In this document: in pieces, positions 52,531-61,114 of the stretch
Layout: each line of letters starts with the position of its first letter
How positions within the stretch are numbered: the first letter of the stretch is position 1
Assembly: GCA_963558965.1 (NCBI GenBank)
Contig: CAUWIT010000004.1
Coordinates: 1 to 64,000 of the forward strand
Source: Gallibacter sp963558965
GTDB taxonomy: Bacteria > Bacillota > Clostridia > Peptostreptococcales > Anaerovoracaceae
Reading direction: 5' to 3'
DNA: 64,000 bases
Notes under the pieces: model-generated
Told to the model about the DNA's origin: nothing
Database searches by the model: none
Seen by the model: the letters and a program-made list of their open reading frames with translations, nothing else
Translations under genes and position numbers: made by a program

Positions 52531-53603
52531 TGAGAGAAGTAATAGAGCATATAGAAAAATATTATGGTAAGATTGCCAATGAAATAGAAATAAGTAAGGG
52601 CTTTGGTAGGGATATAAAAATTGTAGTTATAAATCCTACGGAAGATGAACCCTTTTACACCCTTATAACTGTTGGTCTTAGCAATTACAAAATGGATGTG
52701 CCAGACGAATACGGTATGTTAAATCTTGATTTTGCAGAGGTTTTAATATCTTTGCCTGATTATTGGGATATATATAACAAAGCTGAGATGTGGCAGTGGC
52801 CAATTGATCTTTTAAAAAGCATTGTAAATCTGGCTACAAGCAGGGGCGGTTTTATCTCATGGGGACAAACTATAGATAACTTAGTTCCTTTTAGTGAAAC
52901 TTATACAGAGCAATCTGCGGTAATCCTTGTGGATCCACAGATGATCGACGATGAAGGATTGGAGTTGATTTTACCTGATAGAGAAATTAACTTTTATCAG
53001 ATTATCCCAATTTACATAGAAGAGCTTGAGTACAAAGAGGCTCACGGAAGCGAAGATTTAATAAATATAATGGGAAATGTAAGTTTTATCGTCAATCCTT
53101 TTAGATATAGCGCAGTTGGAGAGATGGCAGGTGAAAATATAATAGATGATGTTATCTGGCATACTTCTAATATAAAGCGAAAAAATATTGATACTGAGCC
53201 CTATAACGCTTTAAATCATATGGCTATCTATTTAAGATGGGCTATGAAAAACGATTTGTTAAGCGATGAAGGATGGAAAAAATTTGAAGATTATATTGAG
53301 GTAAATAACGATAATCTTCATATGTTTATCTACGAAAAACTAAAGGGCATTTTAAGTTTAAAACTCTTCAATGAAAAAGGAGCAGCCTTTACAAAATACT
53401 ACTATGTAGATACTGATGAGCCGTATTATCCAATGGATATTGATGAGTATGCCTATAAGTATTTTGGGGAAGAAATGTACAACAGTGAAAAGTTTAAAAA
53501 TGAGGCTTATTTGTTTGTGCCACTAAGTGAGACTTACTACGAAAATATGGAAAAAGTCCTTGATAAAAGATTTGACTATTGGCAAAAGGAAGTATGTAAA
53601 TAA
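52530..53603 (+). CDS. Suppressor-of-fused (SUFU) domain protein with a second unassigned domain
   Basis: The 357-residue protein has a SUFU domain in about residues 1-190 (FGRDIKIVVINPTEDEPFYTLITVGLSNYKMDVPDEYG split, then ISLPDYWDI and WPIDLLKSIVNL). A C-terminal domain of about 150 residues follows, with NHMAIYLRWAMKNDLLSDEGW, a pattern seen in immunity-type proteins of polymorphic toxin systems. No toxin gene is near. It overlaps the aldolase gene by one base; a metabolic role is therefore possible but unproven. Confidence 0.78.
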   Translation: MREVIEHIEKYYGKIANEIEISKGFGRDIKIVVINPTEDEPFYTLITVGLSNYKMDVPDEYGMLNLDFAEVLISLPDYWDIYNKAEMWQWPIDLLKSIVNLATSRGGFISWGQTIDNLVPFSETYTEQSAVILVDPQMIDDEGLELILPDREINFYQIIPIYIEELEYKEAHGSEDLINIMGNVSFIVNPFRYSAVGEMAGENIIDDVIWHTSNIKRKNIDTEPYNALNHMAIYLRWAMKNDLLSDEGWKKFEDYIEVNNDNLHMFIYEKLKGILSLKLFNEKGAAFTKYYYVDTDEPYYPMDIDEYAYKYFGEEMYNSEKFKNEAYLFVPLSETYYENMEKVLDKRFDYWQKEVCK

Positions 53604-53609
53604 AAAGAA

Positions 53610-53645
53610 AAGGCTTTGGTAAATAAATACCTTAGCCTTTTTTGA
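53610..53645. terminator. Terminator between convergent SUFU and psd genes
   Basis: AAAAGGCTTTGGTA pairs with TACCTTAGCCTTTT with two mismatches, followed by T residues; it extends into the last codons of psd. Confidence 0.75.
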
Positions 53646-54498
53646 TGCCGATTTTTTCGCCTATAGTAACTATAGTTTCGTATCCTTCACTTGAGTTAGT
53701 TAAAATATCCTCATCCACTTTAACCATATCTTTTTGTGTCATAACTATAATAGTAGAGCCGCCAAACTGGAACATACCTTTTTCGTCTCCCTTGGCGAAA
53801 TCTCCAATTAGATGATGGTTGCTTATTTTACCTACCATCAAAGCGCCAACTTCCATAAAGATAACTTTGCCGAAATTTTTAGTATCTAAAATACAATATT
53901 CTCTAGAGTTTTCCTTGTAAATAGGGTATCTGTCATTTGCAACAGGATTTACCGTATGCAATTTACCTTTGATTTTTACTCCTTCGTGTTTAAAACACCA
54001 ATCGGGATAGCAATATCTGTGATAGTCATCAACAGTAAGTCTAAATGTAAAGGCAGTACCGTTTATAAATTGATCTGCTAAGTCCTCATTTTTCAAAAGG
54101 GTGTTAACTGTATATTTGGTATGTTTAATATTGAAAATTCCTTCTTCTGTTATAGTTGAAACTAAAAGTTTACTATCGCAAGGGCTGATAAAAACATCTT
54201 CTTGCATATTTATTTTAAGTTTTTCAGCCTTTAGTTTTCTAGTAAAAAATTCATTGTAAGAGTTAAATTTACAGGCTGTATATTTGTTTAAATCGATGTT
54301 GTGATTTTTTACAAATCTTTTTATCATCGGTTTGGATAAGGGTGATGATAAAAAAGCTCCGCCTATTTTTGAAAATACAGGATGAACTAGTATTTTTACA
54401 AAAAAACGTCCAATAGCACATCCGTATAACTTGCTTAAAAATTTATCTTGAAATGAATCTTTATCCCATCTCATTCCTATTCTATTTGCATATTTCAT
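53632..54498 (-). CDS. psd: Phosphatidylserine decarboxylase proenzyme
   Basis: The 288-residue membrane-associated enzyme makes phosphatidylethanolamine from phosphatidylserine. The self-cleavage motif appears as FGGSTI (LGST in E. coli), giving the pyruvoyl Ser. RLTVDDYHRYCYPDW holds the conserved His, and VGALMVGKI is also typical. It lies 14 nt after pssA, so the two form an operon. Confidence 0.92.
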   Translation of the reverse strand: MKYANRIGMRWDKDSFQDKFLSKLYGCAIGRFFVKILVHPVFSKIGGAFLSSPLSKPMIKRFVKNHNIDLNKYTACKFNSYNEFFTRKLKAEKLKINMQEDVFISPCDSKLLVSTITEEGIFNIKHTKYTVNTLLKNEDLADQFINGTAFTFRLTVDDYHRYCYPDWCFKHEGVKIKGKLHTVNPVANDRYPIYKENSREYCILDTKNFGKVIFMEVGALMVGKISNHHLIGDFAKGDEKGMFQFGGSTIIVMTQKDMVKVDEDILTNSSEGYETIVTIGEKIGIKKG

Positions 54499-54512
54499 AT
54501 TTATTTCCTTGA

Positions 54513-55133
54513 TTAAAATACGTGAAACAATTTAAGCAGTGCTACACATACAACAGCGATTATAATTGCCAAAGTAGAGTTTTTCGGTTTTGGCATATTA
54601 AAGTTAATTATAAATAACATGCCTACTGCAAGCATTGTGCAGTGAAGCAAAAGTATAAAGTTTTTTGCACAAAAAATACCGATAACAAAGACAATAGGCA
54701 TAATAACTGAAATAGAAGTTATAGGCAGTCCGCTGTAGTATTTCCTATTTTCGGAAGTTTCCTCTTGTCTTTTTTCTTCCATAACGTTGTAATACGCAAG
54801 ACGTATAACACCAGCAACAGCATAAAAAGCCAAGATTGCCATTCCTAGAGGACCACGCATCCCAAGACAATAGGAAAGCAAAACTGGAAAAGCTCCAAAG
54901 CAAACTACATCGCATAGGGAATCAATCTGTATGCCAAATTTCTTTTCGTCATCTGTTCTATCTTTTTTTGTTCTAGCAACTTTACCGTCGAACATATCTA
55001 AAAGTCCAGATAGAGCAAGGCAGACAAGCGCAAGTCTAAAATGCCCGGTAACTGCTAAAAACATACCTATTGTAGAGCTGACTAAACTCATGTACGTCAG
55101 GACCACTGTATAATTATAAAACCCAATCATAAA
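54513..55133 (-). CDS. pssA: CDP-diacylglycerol-serine O-phosphatidyltransferase
   Basis: The 206-residue membrane protein has the CDP-alcohol phosphotransferase motif DGKVARTKKDRTDDEKKFG followed by IQIDSLCD, with the 12-residue spacer of the clostridial/Bacillus type. It has about six membrane helices. The ATG at 55133 is used since AGGAGG lies 9 nt upstream; an in-frame ATG at 55151 precedes that site. It supplies phosphatidylserine to Psd. Confidence 0.92.
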   Translation of the reverse strand, partial: FMIGFYNYTVVLTYMSLVSSTIGMFLAVTGHFRLALVCLALSGLLDMFDGKVARTKKDRTDDEKKFGIQIDSLCDVVCFGAFPVLLSYCLGMRGPLGMAILAFYAVAGVIRLAYYNVMEEKRQEETSENRKYYSGLPITSISVIMPIVFVIGIFCAKNFILLLHCTMLAVGMLFIINFNMPKPKNSTLAIIIAVVCVALLKLFHVF

Positions 55134-55318
55134 ATTTCTCCTCCTGTCCATTAGTGTATATTTTAATGAAAAAATTAGATGATTTCAAGGATTTTAATGA
55201 ATTTTTAAGGTTGATGTATCTATACTGGATATAAGAAGTAGCTATAAATATTGCAACTAGTGATATACAGCAGTTATTAATATTTTGTCACTTATCGATA
55301 ATTATGCCTTGGAAATGT

Positions 55319-55347
55319 TTGTACTTCAAACACAAAAGGTATATAAT
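55319..55347 (+). promoter_or_regulatory. Rubrerythrin promoter
   Basis: TTGTAC and TATAAT are 17 nt apart, 36 nt before the start codon. Confidence 0.8.
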
Positions 55348-55382
55348 ATACATAATATCTGGTATCGAAAGGAGATAAAACA

Positions 55383-55928
55383 ATGGATAAAAAGACTAAA
55401 TACGCAGGCACAAAAACTGAACAAAACTTAAAAACAGCTTTTGGTGGCGAAAGTGAAGCAAGAAACAAATATACTTATTTTGCAAGCACAGCAAAAAAAG
55501 AAGGATTTGAACAGATTTCAAATATATTTTTAAAAACAGCAGAAAACGAAAAAGAACATGCTAAGATGTGGTTTAAAGAATTAGCAGGTATCGGTACTAC
55601 AGATGAAAACCTACTAGCAGCAGCTGAAGGTGAAAATTACGAATGGACAGATATGTATGATAAATTTGCTAAGGAAGCAGATGAAGAGGGATTCCCAGAA
55701 TTAGCTGCTAAATTTAGATTAGTTGCTGGTGTTGAAAAAGAACACGAAAAGAGATACAGAGCTTTGTATGACAATGTAAGATCAGAAAGAGTATTTGAAA
55801 AAGACGAAGAAGTTTTATGGGAATGCAGAAACTGCGGTCACCTACACTTTGGTAAGAAGGCACCGGAAGTTTGCCCAACATGTAACCACCCACAGAGCTA
55901 CTTTGAAGTAAGAAAAGAAAACTATTAA
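55383..55928 (+). CDS. rbr: Rubrerythrin
   Basis: The 181-residue protein has a four-helix diiron domain with GGESEARNKYTYFA and ENEKEHAKMW, a second EKEH, and a C-terminal rubredoxin-like domain with two CxxC pairs (CRNCGH, CPTCNH). It reduces hydrogen peroxide in anaerobes. It is a single gene with its own promoter and terminator. The sequence AAAGGAG precedes the ATG. Confidence 0.95.
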   Translation: MDKKTKYAGTKTEQNLKTAFGGESEARNKYTYFASTAKKEGFEQISNIFLKTAENEKEHAKMWFKELAGIGTTDENLLAAAEGENYEWTDMYDKFAKEADEEGFPELAAKFRLVAGVEKEHEKRYRALYDNVRSERVFEKDEEVLWECRNCGHLHFGKKAPEVCPTCNHPQSYFEVRKENY

Positions 55929-55949
55929 TTAAGGAACTAGATTGATTTT

Positions 55950-55977
55950 AAAAGAGCTAAAAATTTAGCTCTTTTTT
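55950..55977 (+). terminator. Rubrerythrin terminator
   Basis: AAAAGAGCTAAA pairs with TTTAGCTCTTTT, with a six-T tail. Confidence 0.88.
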
Positions 55978-55980
55978 CTA

Positions 55981-56009
55981 TTCACTCAAAAACAATTTAG
56001 TGGTATAAT
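55981..56009 (+). promoter_or_regulatory. Promoter of the VanY-like lipoprotein
   Basis: TGGTATAAT (56001-56009) with a weak -35 (TTCACT) 17 nt upstream. Confidence 0.6.
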
Positions 56010-56088
56010 AGCAAAGCGAAAGTGAGTAAGTTATAACCAACTCATGCGTTAGGTGTATATGAGTGTAGAAAGGAAAAGGAATAAGAAA

Positions 56089-56916
56089 GTGAGAAATTTA
56101 AAGAAACGAGCGGTTTCTCTTGTTTTGCTTTGCACAGTGATTTCAATGGTTTTTACTGGCTGTGGCACTAAGGAAAAAGAAGATGATAAACCGTACTACT
56201 ACAATGAAGCTAACAGAGAAAGATATGAAGCATACCACAAAGAAAATCCAGATTTATCAGAAGATGAAGTTATTTGGAGAGTAGAAGCTGACATCGATAA
56301 AGACGACTACGAAGATATAACTGTCATTTCTAAGGAAGATGAAAACAACGATCTACTTTTAATAAACAAGCATTTTAGACTTAGAGATGGATTTAAACCA
56401 AAGGACTTAGTGGATACAGGTAACAGCCAGCTGGCAACAAAGAAAACAACGGCGGCATACAAAAAAATGGCAAAAGCGGCTAAAGCCGAAGGGTTAACAT
56501 TGAACATTAGATCAGGATACAGAAGTTTAGCAACCCAAAAGGAATACTATACTAGATACAAAAATGCATATGGCGCTAAAAAAGCCAACTTGTACAGCGC
56601 AAAGCCTGGCAGCAGTGAGCACCACACAGGTAGAGCACTTGACCTAGTTGCAGAGGATTGGTCATTTGAAAACTTCTACAAAACTGATAGCTGTAAATGG
56701 GTACACAAAAATGCATGGAAATATGGGTTTATTGTGCGCTACGGCAAAGATATAACCGATGTTACAGGTTACGCCTACGAATCATGGCATGTAACTTATG
56801 TAGGTGAGGATGTTTCAAAGACAATGCACGATGAAGGCATAAAAACTTTGGAAGAGTACTGGGTAAAATACGTAAAATACGATCCGGACGACGCAGTCAG
56901 CTCTGCATCAGAATAG
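56089..56916 (+). CDS. VanY-like D-alanyl-D-alanine carboxypeptidase, lipoprotein
   Basis: This M15B peptidase of about 275 residues trims the terminal D-Ala of peptidoglycan stems. RSGYRSLATQKEYY, SSEHHTGRALDL (zinc His/Asp) and ESWHVTYVG (general base Glu and zinc His) are all present. The signal peptide ends in FTGCG, a lipobox, so the protein is membrane-anchored outside the cell. GTG 56089 is chosen because AAAAGGA lies 8 nt upstream and it gives a normal 24-residue signal peptide; ATG 56059 is possible but has only AGGTG close by. Confidence 0.85.
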   Translation: MRNLKKRAVSLVLLCTVISMVFTGCGTKEKEDDKPYYYNEANRERYEAYHKENPDLSEDEVIWRVEADIDKDDYEDITVISKEDENNDLLLINKHFRLRDGFKPKDLVDTGNSQLATKKTTAAYKKMAKAAKAEGLTLNIRSGYRSLATQKEYYTRYKNAYGAKKANLYSAKPGSSEHHTGRALDLVAEDWSFENFYKTDSCKWVHKNAWKYGFIVRYGKDITDVTGYAYESWHVTYVGEDVSKTMHDEGIKTLEEYWVKYVKYDPDDAVSSASE

Positions 56917-56925
56917 CAAAATAAT

Positions 56926-56977
56926 AAGCTGTCACACTAAATATCTTTAAAAGACAATTTAGCTGTGGCAGCTTTTT
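56926..56977. terminator. Terminator between convergent genes
   Basis: AAGCTGTCACACTAAAT pairs with ATTTAGCTGTGGCAGCTT with small bulges, followed by T residues. Confidence 0.7.
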
Positions 56978-56984
56978 AGTATTT

Positions 56985-57998
56985 TTAAACAAGTTTTAAA
57001 AATTCGTCAACTTCTTCTTCAGTTGTGCTCCAAGAGCAAACAAGTCTAATAGATCTGCTTTTTTCATCGTATGGTTCGTATTCGTCGTATTCAACTTTGC
57101 CCTGTAGAGAATCTATAAGTTCATTTGAAAAAATAGGAAATACTAAGTTGCTACATGGCTTGCAAGCAAACTGGTAGCCTTTTTCCTGCAAACCTGCGAC
57201 TAGCTTGTCAGCCAGCGCATTGCAATGTCTGCCTAGCTCCAAGTACAAGTCATTCTCAAAAATAGCTTTAAACTGTACGCCTAAAAGTCTACCTTTTGCA
57301 AGAATGGCTCCCTTTTGTTTCATAATGTATCTAAAGTCTTTTTTTAGTTGGTCGTTTACTATAACGATTGCTTCTCCAAACATAAGTCCGCACTTAGTGC
57401 CGCCGATGTAAAATACATCGCAGATTTTTGGAAGGTCAGCAAAAGTCACATCGTTGTCCTTTTGTGTAAGTGCCATAGCTAATCTAGCGCCGTCCATAAA
57501 TAGATATAAGTCGTGTTTGTCACAAGCCTGACGAAGTGCTGTTAATTCGGCTTTTGTATAAACTAGGCCTGTTAAAGTTAGGTCGGCGATGTAAATCATC
57601 TTTGGGCGAACCCAGTGCATATCGCAATGCTGGGCCATAACTTTGTCAATATCAGCTGGTCTAAGTTTACCGTCTGGTGTTGGCACGTGGATAACCTTGT
57701 GTCCTGTAGCTTCGATTGCACCAACTTCGTGTACGCAGATATGTTCTGTATCAGCTGCAATAACTGCTTCGTGAGGACGAAGGATGCTGCTTATAACTGT
57801 TAGATTTGTCTGAGTACCAGCCATAGTGAAGTGAACATCAGCATTTTCACAGTTGATAATGTCTTTTATAGTGTCTGCTGCTTCAGCGCAATATGGATCA
57901 AGACCATAGCCAACAGTGTTTTCCATATTAGTTGAAACTAGAGCGTCCAAAACGTGTGGATGAGCTCCTGTACTGTAGTCATTTTTTAGATAAATCAT
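56985..57998 (-). CDS. Threonine aldolase-like PLP enzyme
   Basis: The 337-residue protein belongs to the low-specificity L-threonine/beta-eliminating family. Seen are KNDYSTGAHPHVLDAL, AGTQTNLTVI, LFMDGARLA (PLP-binding Asp) and YIGGTKCG with the PLP Lys. The usual reaction gives glycine and acetaldehyde. The ATG at 57998 lies 9 nt after GGAGG; a far longer upstream frame carries no ribosome binding site and is hydrophobic noise. It is divergent from mreB. Confidence 0.87.
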   Translation of the reverse strand: MIYLKNDYSTGAHPHVLDALVSTNMENTVGYGLDPYCAEAADTIKDIINCENADVHFTMAGTQTNLTVISSILRPHEAVIAADTEHICVHEVGAIEATGHKVIHVPTPDGKLRPADIDKVMAQHCDMHWVRPKMIYIADLTLTGLVYTKAELTALRQACDKHDLYLFMDGARLAMALTQKDNDVTFADLPKICDVFYIGGTKCGLMFGEAIVIVNDQLKKDFRYIMKQKGAILAKGRLLGVQFKAIFENDLYLELGRHCNALADKLVAGLQEKGYQFACKPCSNLVFPIFSNELIDSLQGKVEYDEYEPYDEKSRSIRLVCSWSTTEEEVDEFLKLV

Positions 57999-58029
57999 AG
58001 TTTTTTTCCTCCCTGCAATTGTAATAATA

Positions 58030-58038
58030 ATTATAACA
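58030..58038 (-). promoter_or_regulatory. Extended -10 of the threonine aldolase gene
   Basis: On the minus strand TGTTATAAT lies about 32 nt before the start codon; no clear -35 box. Confidence 0.5.
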
Positions 58039-58069
58039 TAATTGTAATTTAAAGGATACAATAAAAAGG

Positions 58070-58098
58070 TTGAAATACTACAGGATTTAGCATATAAT
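58070..58098 (+). promoter_or_regulatory. mreB promoter
   Basis: TTGAAA and TATAAT are exactly 17 nt apart, 82 nt before the start codon. Confidence 0.75.
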
Positions 58099-58179
58099 AT
58101 TATAGCAATATTACGCAAAATACTAGTTTTTAAGATAATTCTATAGATATAAATAAACAGTGGGAAGGAGAAAAAAAGC

Positions 58180-59202
58180 ATGGCATTTACAGAAGAAGTA
58201 GGTATAGATTTAGGAACAGCCAATGTTTTAGTATACATAAAAGGTAAAGGCATCGTTTTAGAAGAGCCATCAGTAGTTGCTGTTGACGAAGAAACAGATG
58301 AAATTTTAGCAGTTGGTCAGGAAGCTAAAGAGATGCTTGGTAGAACACCTGCAAATATTATTGCGCTAAGACCTCTAAGAGATGGTGTAATTTCAGATTA
58401 TGATGTTACAGAGCGTATGTTAAAATATTTTATTAAAAAGACTTGTGGTAGCGGCAGATTTTTCAGACCTAGAATTATGGTTTGCGTACCATCAGGTGTA
58501 ACAGAAGTAGAAAAGAGAGCAGTTAGAGAAGCAGCAGCTCAGGCTGGAGGTAAAGATGTATTTTTAATGGAAGAACCTCTAGCGGCAGCAATCGGTGCTG
58601 ATATTGATATTTCTAGACCAGAAGGAACATTTATTATCGATATCGGTGGCGGTACTTCAGATGTAGCTGTTATCTCACTTGGAGGCATCGTTGCAAGTAC
58701 ATCACTAAAAGTTGCTGGTGACCGTATGGACGAAGCCATTATCAAATACATGAGAAAAAAACATAAACTATATATCGGTGAACGTATGGCCGAAACTCTT
58801 AAAAAAGAAATCGGTACTGCTGCACCAAGACCAGAAGAAATTTCATACACATGTAGCGGTAGAGACTTAGTAACTGGCTTACCAAGAGAAGTTGAAGTTA
58901 CTTCAACAGAAATGATGGAAGCATTAGAAGAACCATTACAGGCAATCTGCGAAGCTACACATTCTGTATTGGAAAAAACTCCACCAGAACTTGCTGCTGA
59001 TATTAGCACAAGCGGTATCGTTATTACAGGTGGCGGAGCACTTCTATACGGCATCGATCAGAGAATCCAGCAGAGAACAGGTATCAATGTACGAATTGCT
59101 GAAAACCCAATGGATTGCGTTGCTATCGGTACAGGTAAAGCATTAGAAAACATTGATATTCTTCAGAAAAGTACAGTAAATAGAAGAAGAAAGTTTAAAT
59201 AA
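58180..59202 (+). CDS. mreB: MreB/Mbl-type rod-shape actin homologue
   Basis: The 340-residue actin-fold protein has VGIDLGTANVLVY (phosphate 1), TFIIDIGGGTSDVAVISLGG (phosphate 2) and VITGGGALLYGID (adenosine). MreB filaments guide side-wall peptidoglycan synthesis under the membrane. mreC/mreD are not adjacent, so this resembles the isolated Mbl or MreBH type. AAGGAG precedes the ATG. The cell is therefore probably rod-shaped. Confidence 0.93.
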   Translation: MAFTEEVGIDLGTANVLVYIKGKGIVLEEPSVVAVDEETDEILAVGQEAKEMLGRTPANIIALRPLRDGVISDYDVTERMLKYFIKKTCGSGRFFRPRIMVCVPSGVTEVEKRAVREAAAQAGGKDVFLMEEPLAAAIGADIDISRPEGTFIIDIGGGTSDVAVISLGGIVASTSLKVAGDRMDEAIIKYMRKKHKLYIGERMAETLKKEIGTAAPRPEEISYTCSGRDLVTGLPREVEVTSTEMMEALEEPLQAICEATHSVLEKTPPELAADISTSGIVITGGGALLYGIDQRIQQRTGINVRIAENPMDCVAIGTGKALENIDILQKSTVNRRRKFK

Positions 59203-59210
59203 GTTAATTC

Positions 59211-59240
59211 TGGCTATCTCTAAAGAGGTAGCCAAACTTT
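59211..59240 (+). terminator. mreB terminator
   Basis: TGGCTATCTC pairs with GAGGTAGCCA around TAAA, followed by a T-run. Confidence 0.85.
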
Positions 59241-59259
59241 TTTAGGAGTATCATAAAAT

Positions 59260-60402
59260 ATGATTATTGAACTAATTGCGACAACGGGATTTGGATTAGA
59301 AGCTGTAGCCAAAAGGGAAATTATGGACCTTGGTTATGAAATTGTAAGTGTCGAAGACGGCAAGGTAACTTACAAAGCAGACGAGAGAGGTATTGTAAGA
59401 AGTAACTTGTGGCTTAGAACTCCAGACCGTATACTAATGAAAATTGCAGAGTTTAAAGCTTTGGAGTTTGAAGACTTATTTCAAAGGGTAAAAGGATATC
59501 CATGGGAAGAACTTATACCTATTGACGGTAAGTTTACAGTTAATGGATCTTCTGTTAAATCAAAATTATCTAGCGTACCAGCTTGTCAAAGCGTAGTAAA
59601 AAAAGCTATAGTCGAAAGGCTAAAAGAGTTTTACGTTGTAGATAGATTTGAAGAAACAGGAGCAGAGTATACTGTAAAAGTTTCTCTTCTAAAAGACAGA
59701 GCGACTATAACAGTAGATACAAGCGGTTCTTCTTTGCACAAGAGAGGCTACAGAGTTGCACCAGTTGCAGCACCTATGAAAGAAAACATGGCAGCGGCAT
59801 TAGTTTTACTAAGCTACTGGAGAGAAGGTAGACTTTTAGTTGATCCATGTTGCGGCAGCGGTACAATTCCAATTGAAGCAGCTATGATAGAGATGAACAT
59901 AGCCCCAGGATTAAACAGACATTTTGCCTGCGAAGAATGGGAATTCATAGATAAAAAGCTTTGGAAAGAAGAAAAGAAAAAAGCTTATGAAGCTATAGAC
60001 TACGACAAAGATATAAGGATAAAAGCTTCTGATATAAATAAGGAAGCTTTGGAAGCAGCTGTTGAAAACGCCTGTGAAGCAGGTGTAGACGATTGCATCG
60101 AATTTACAGTTGCAGATATAAAAGACCTAGAAGCCACAGAACCAAACGGGATAATTATTACAAACCCACCTTACGGTGAGCGTATAGGCGAAGAAAAAGA
60201 CATTGAAAAGATATATAAAAAGCTAACGGATTTTTATAACCAAAATCCAGACTGGTCACTGTTTGTAATCACAACAGATGAAGAGTTTGAAGAAAAAGTT
60301 ATGGGCAGAAAAGCCAACAGAAGAAGAAAATTATTCAATGGTAGATTAAAGACGTGTTATTATCAGTTCCACGGCGAAAAACCAAAAGCTAAAAACGTTT
60401 AA
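59260..60402 (+). CDS. THUMP-domain class I SAM-dependent RNA methyltransferase (RlmL/YpsC-like)
   Basis: The 380-residue protein has an N-terminal THUMP/ferredoxin-like part (about 1-160). A methyltransferase domain follows, with VDPCCGSGTIPIEAAMIEMNIAPG and the catalytic NPPYGERIG. Relatives methylate guanine N2 in 23S rRNA. Length and layout match Bacillus YpsC. A weak AGGAG lies before the ATG. Confidence 0.9.
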   Translation: MIIELIATTGFGLEAVAKREIMDLGYEIVSVEDGKVTYKADERGIVRSNLWLRTPDRILMKIAEFKALEFEDLFQRVKGYPWEELIPIDGKFTVNGSSVKSKLSSVPACQSVVKKAIVERLKEFYVVDRFEETGAEYTVKVSLLKDRATITVDTSGSSLHKRGYRVAPVAAPMKENMAAALVLLSYWREGRLLVDPCCGSGTIPIEAAMIEMNIAPGLNRHFACEEWEFIDKKLWKEEKKKAYEAIDYDKDIRIKASDINKEALEAAVENACEAGVDDCIEFTVADIKDLEATEPNGIIITNPPYGERIGEEKDIEKIYKKLTDFYNQNPDWSLFVITTDEEFEEKVMGRKANRRRKLFNGRLKTCYYQFHGEKPKAKNV

Positions 60403-60406
60403 AATA

Positions 60407-60435
60407 TTGAATTTTTTCAACTTTAATGGTATTAT
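60407..60435 (+). promoter_or_regulatory. Promoter of the CYTH-tig operon
   Basis: TTGAAT, 17-nt spacer ending in TGG, and TATTAT (extended -10), 32 nt before the CYTH start. Confidence 0.65.
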
Positions 60436-60466
60436 AAGAGCATTGCATGTTTAGAGAAGGTTTATT

Positions 60467-61090
60467 ATGGAAATAGAACTAAAATATTCTTTAGAAAATG
60501 AACAACTTGCTGAACAAATCAGAAACGATGAAGACTTAGCAAAATACGAAATTAAAGATTCGGAACAAAATTTAGACTTATTTGCTGTCTACTTCGACAC
60601 TGAAGATATGAGTTTAAGCAAAAATTTCATTGCATACAGAGTTAGAAGAGAAGGCGCAAGAAACATAGCCACACTAAAGTGGAATGGCATGCAGGATGGC
60701 GCACTTCACAAAAGAGAAGAACTTAATATCAATTTAGGCTCAGGGGATTTTCCGAAAACTCCTGATATTAGTGTGTTTAAGCAAAGTGAAATTGGACAGA
60801 GAATGATTGAAATCATAGGAGATAAAAAAATTATTTCCTTGATGGAGATAAATATGCATAGACAATCATGGAGACTTGAGGACAACAATGCGATTGTTGA
60901 AGTCTGCATAGACAATGGAAAAGTAATAACTCCAAAGGGCGAAACAGACATTCATGAAATAGAAATGGAAATGTTAACAGGTACACCTGAAATCCTAACG
61001 GGATTGGGAGATAAACTTTCCGAAAAATACGGACTTAAGCCGGAAAAGCGAAGCAAATTTGAAAGAGGATTGGCTTTGCTTGAAAGATAA
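60467..61090 (+). CDS. CYTH-domain (triphosphate tunnel) protein
   Basis: The 207-residue protein starts MEIELKYSLE, the ExExK triphosphate-binding motif. It continues with beta-tunnel strands: YFDTEDMSLSKNFIAYRVRRE, ATLKWNG and HEIEMEML. Relatives hydrolyse inorganic tri- or polyphosphate or thiamine triphosphate. It is 24 nt upstream of tig and shares its transcript. Confidence 0.88.
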   Translation: MEIELKYSLENEQLAEQIRNDEDLAKYEIKDSEQNLDLFAVYFDTEDMSLSKNFIAYRVRREGARNIATLKWNGMQDGALHKREELNINLGSGDFPKTPDISVFKQSEIGQRMIEIIGDKKIISLMEINMHRQSWRLEDNNAIVEVCIDNGKVITPKGETDIHEIEMEMLTGTPEILTGLGDKLSEKYGLKPEKRSKFERGLALLER

Positions 61091-61114
61091 ACATTTTAGG
61101 AGGATTTTTAAGAA

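Noticed and set aside
57999..58253. N-terminal extension of the threonine aldolase
   Set aside because: The extra 85 codons form a hydrophobic frame over the divergent promoters and mreB start; AGGAGG supports the ATG at 57998.
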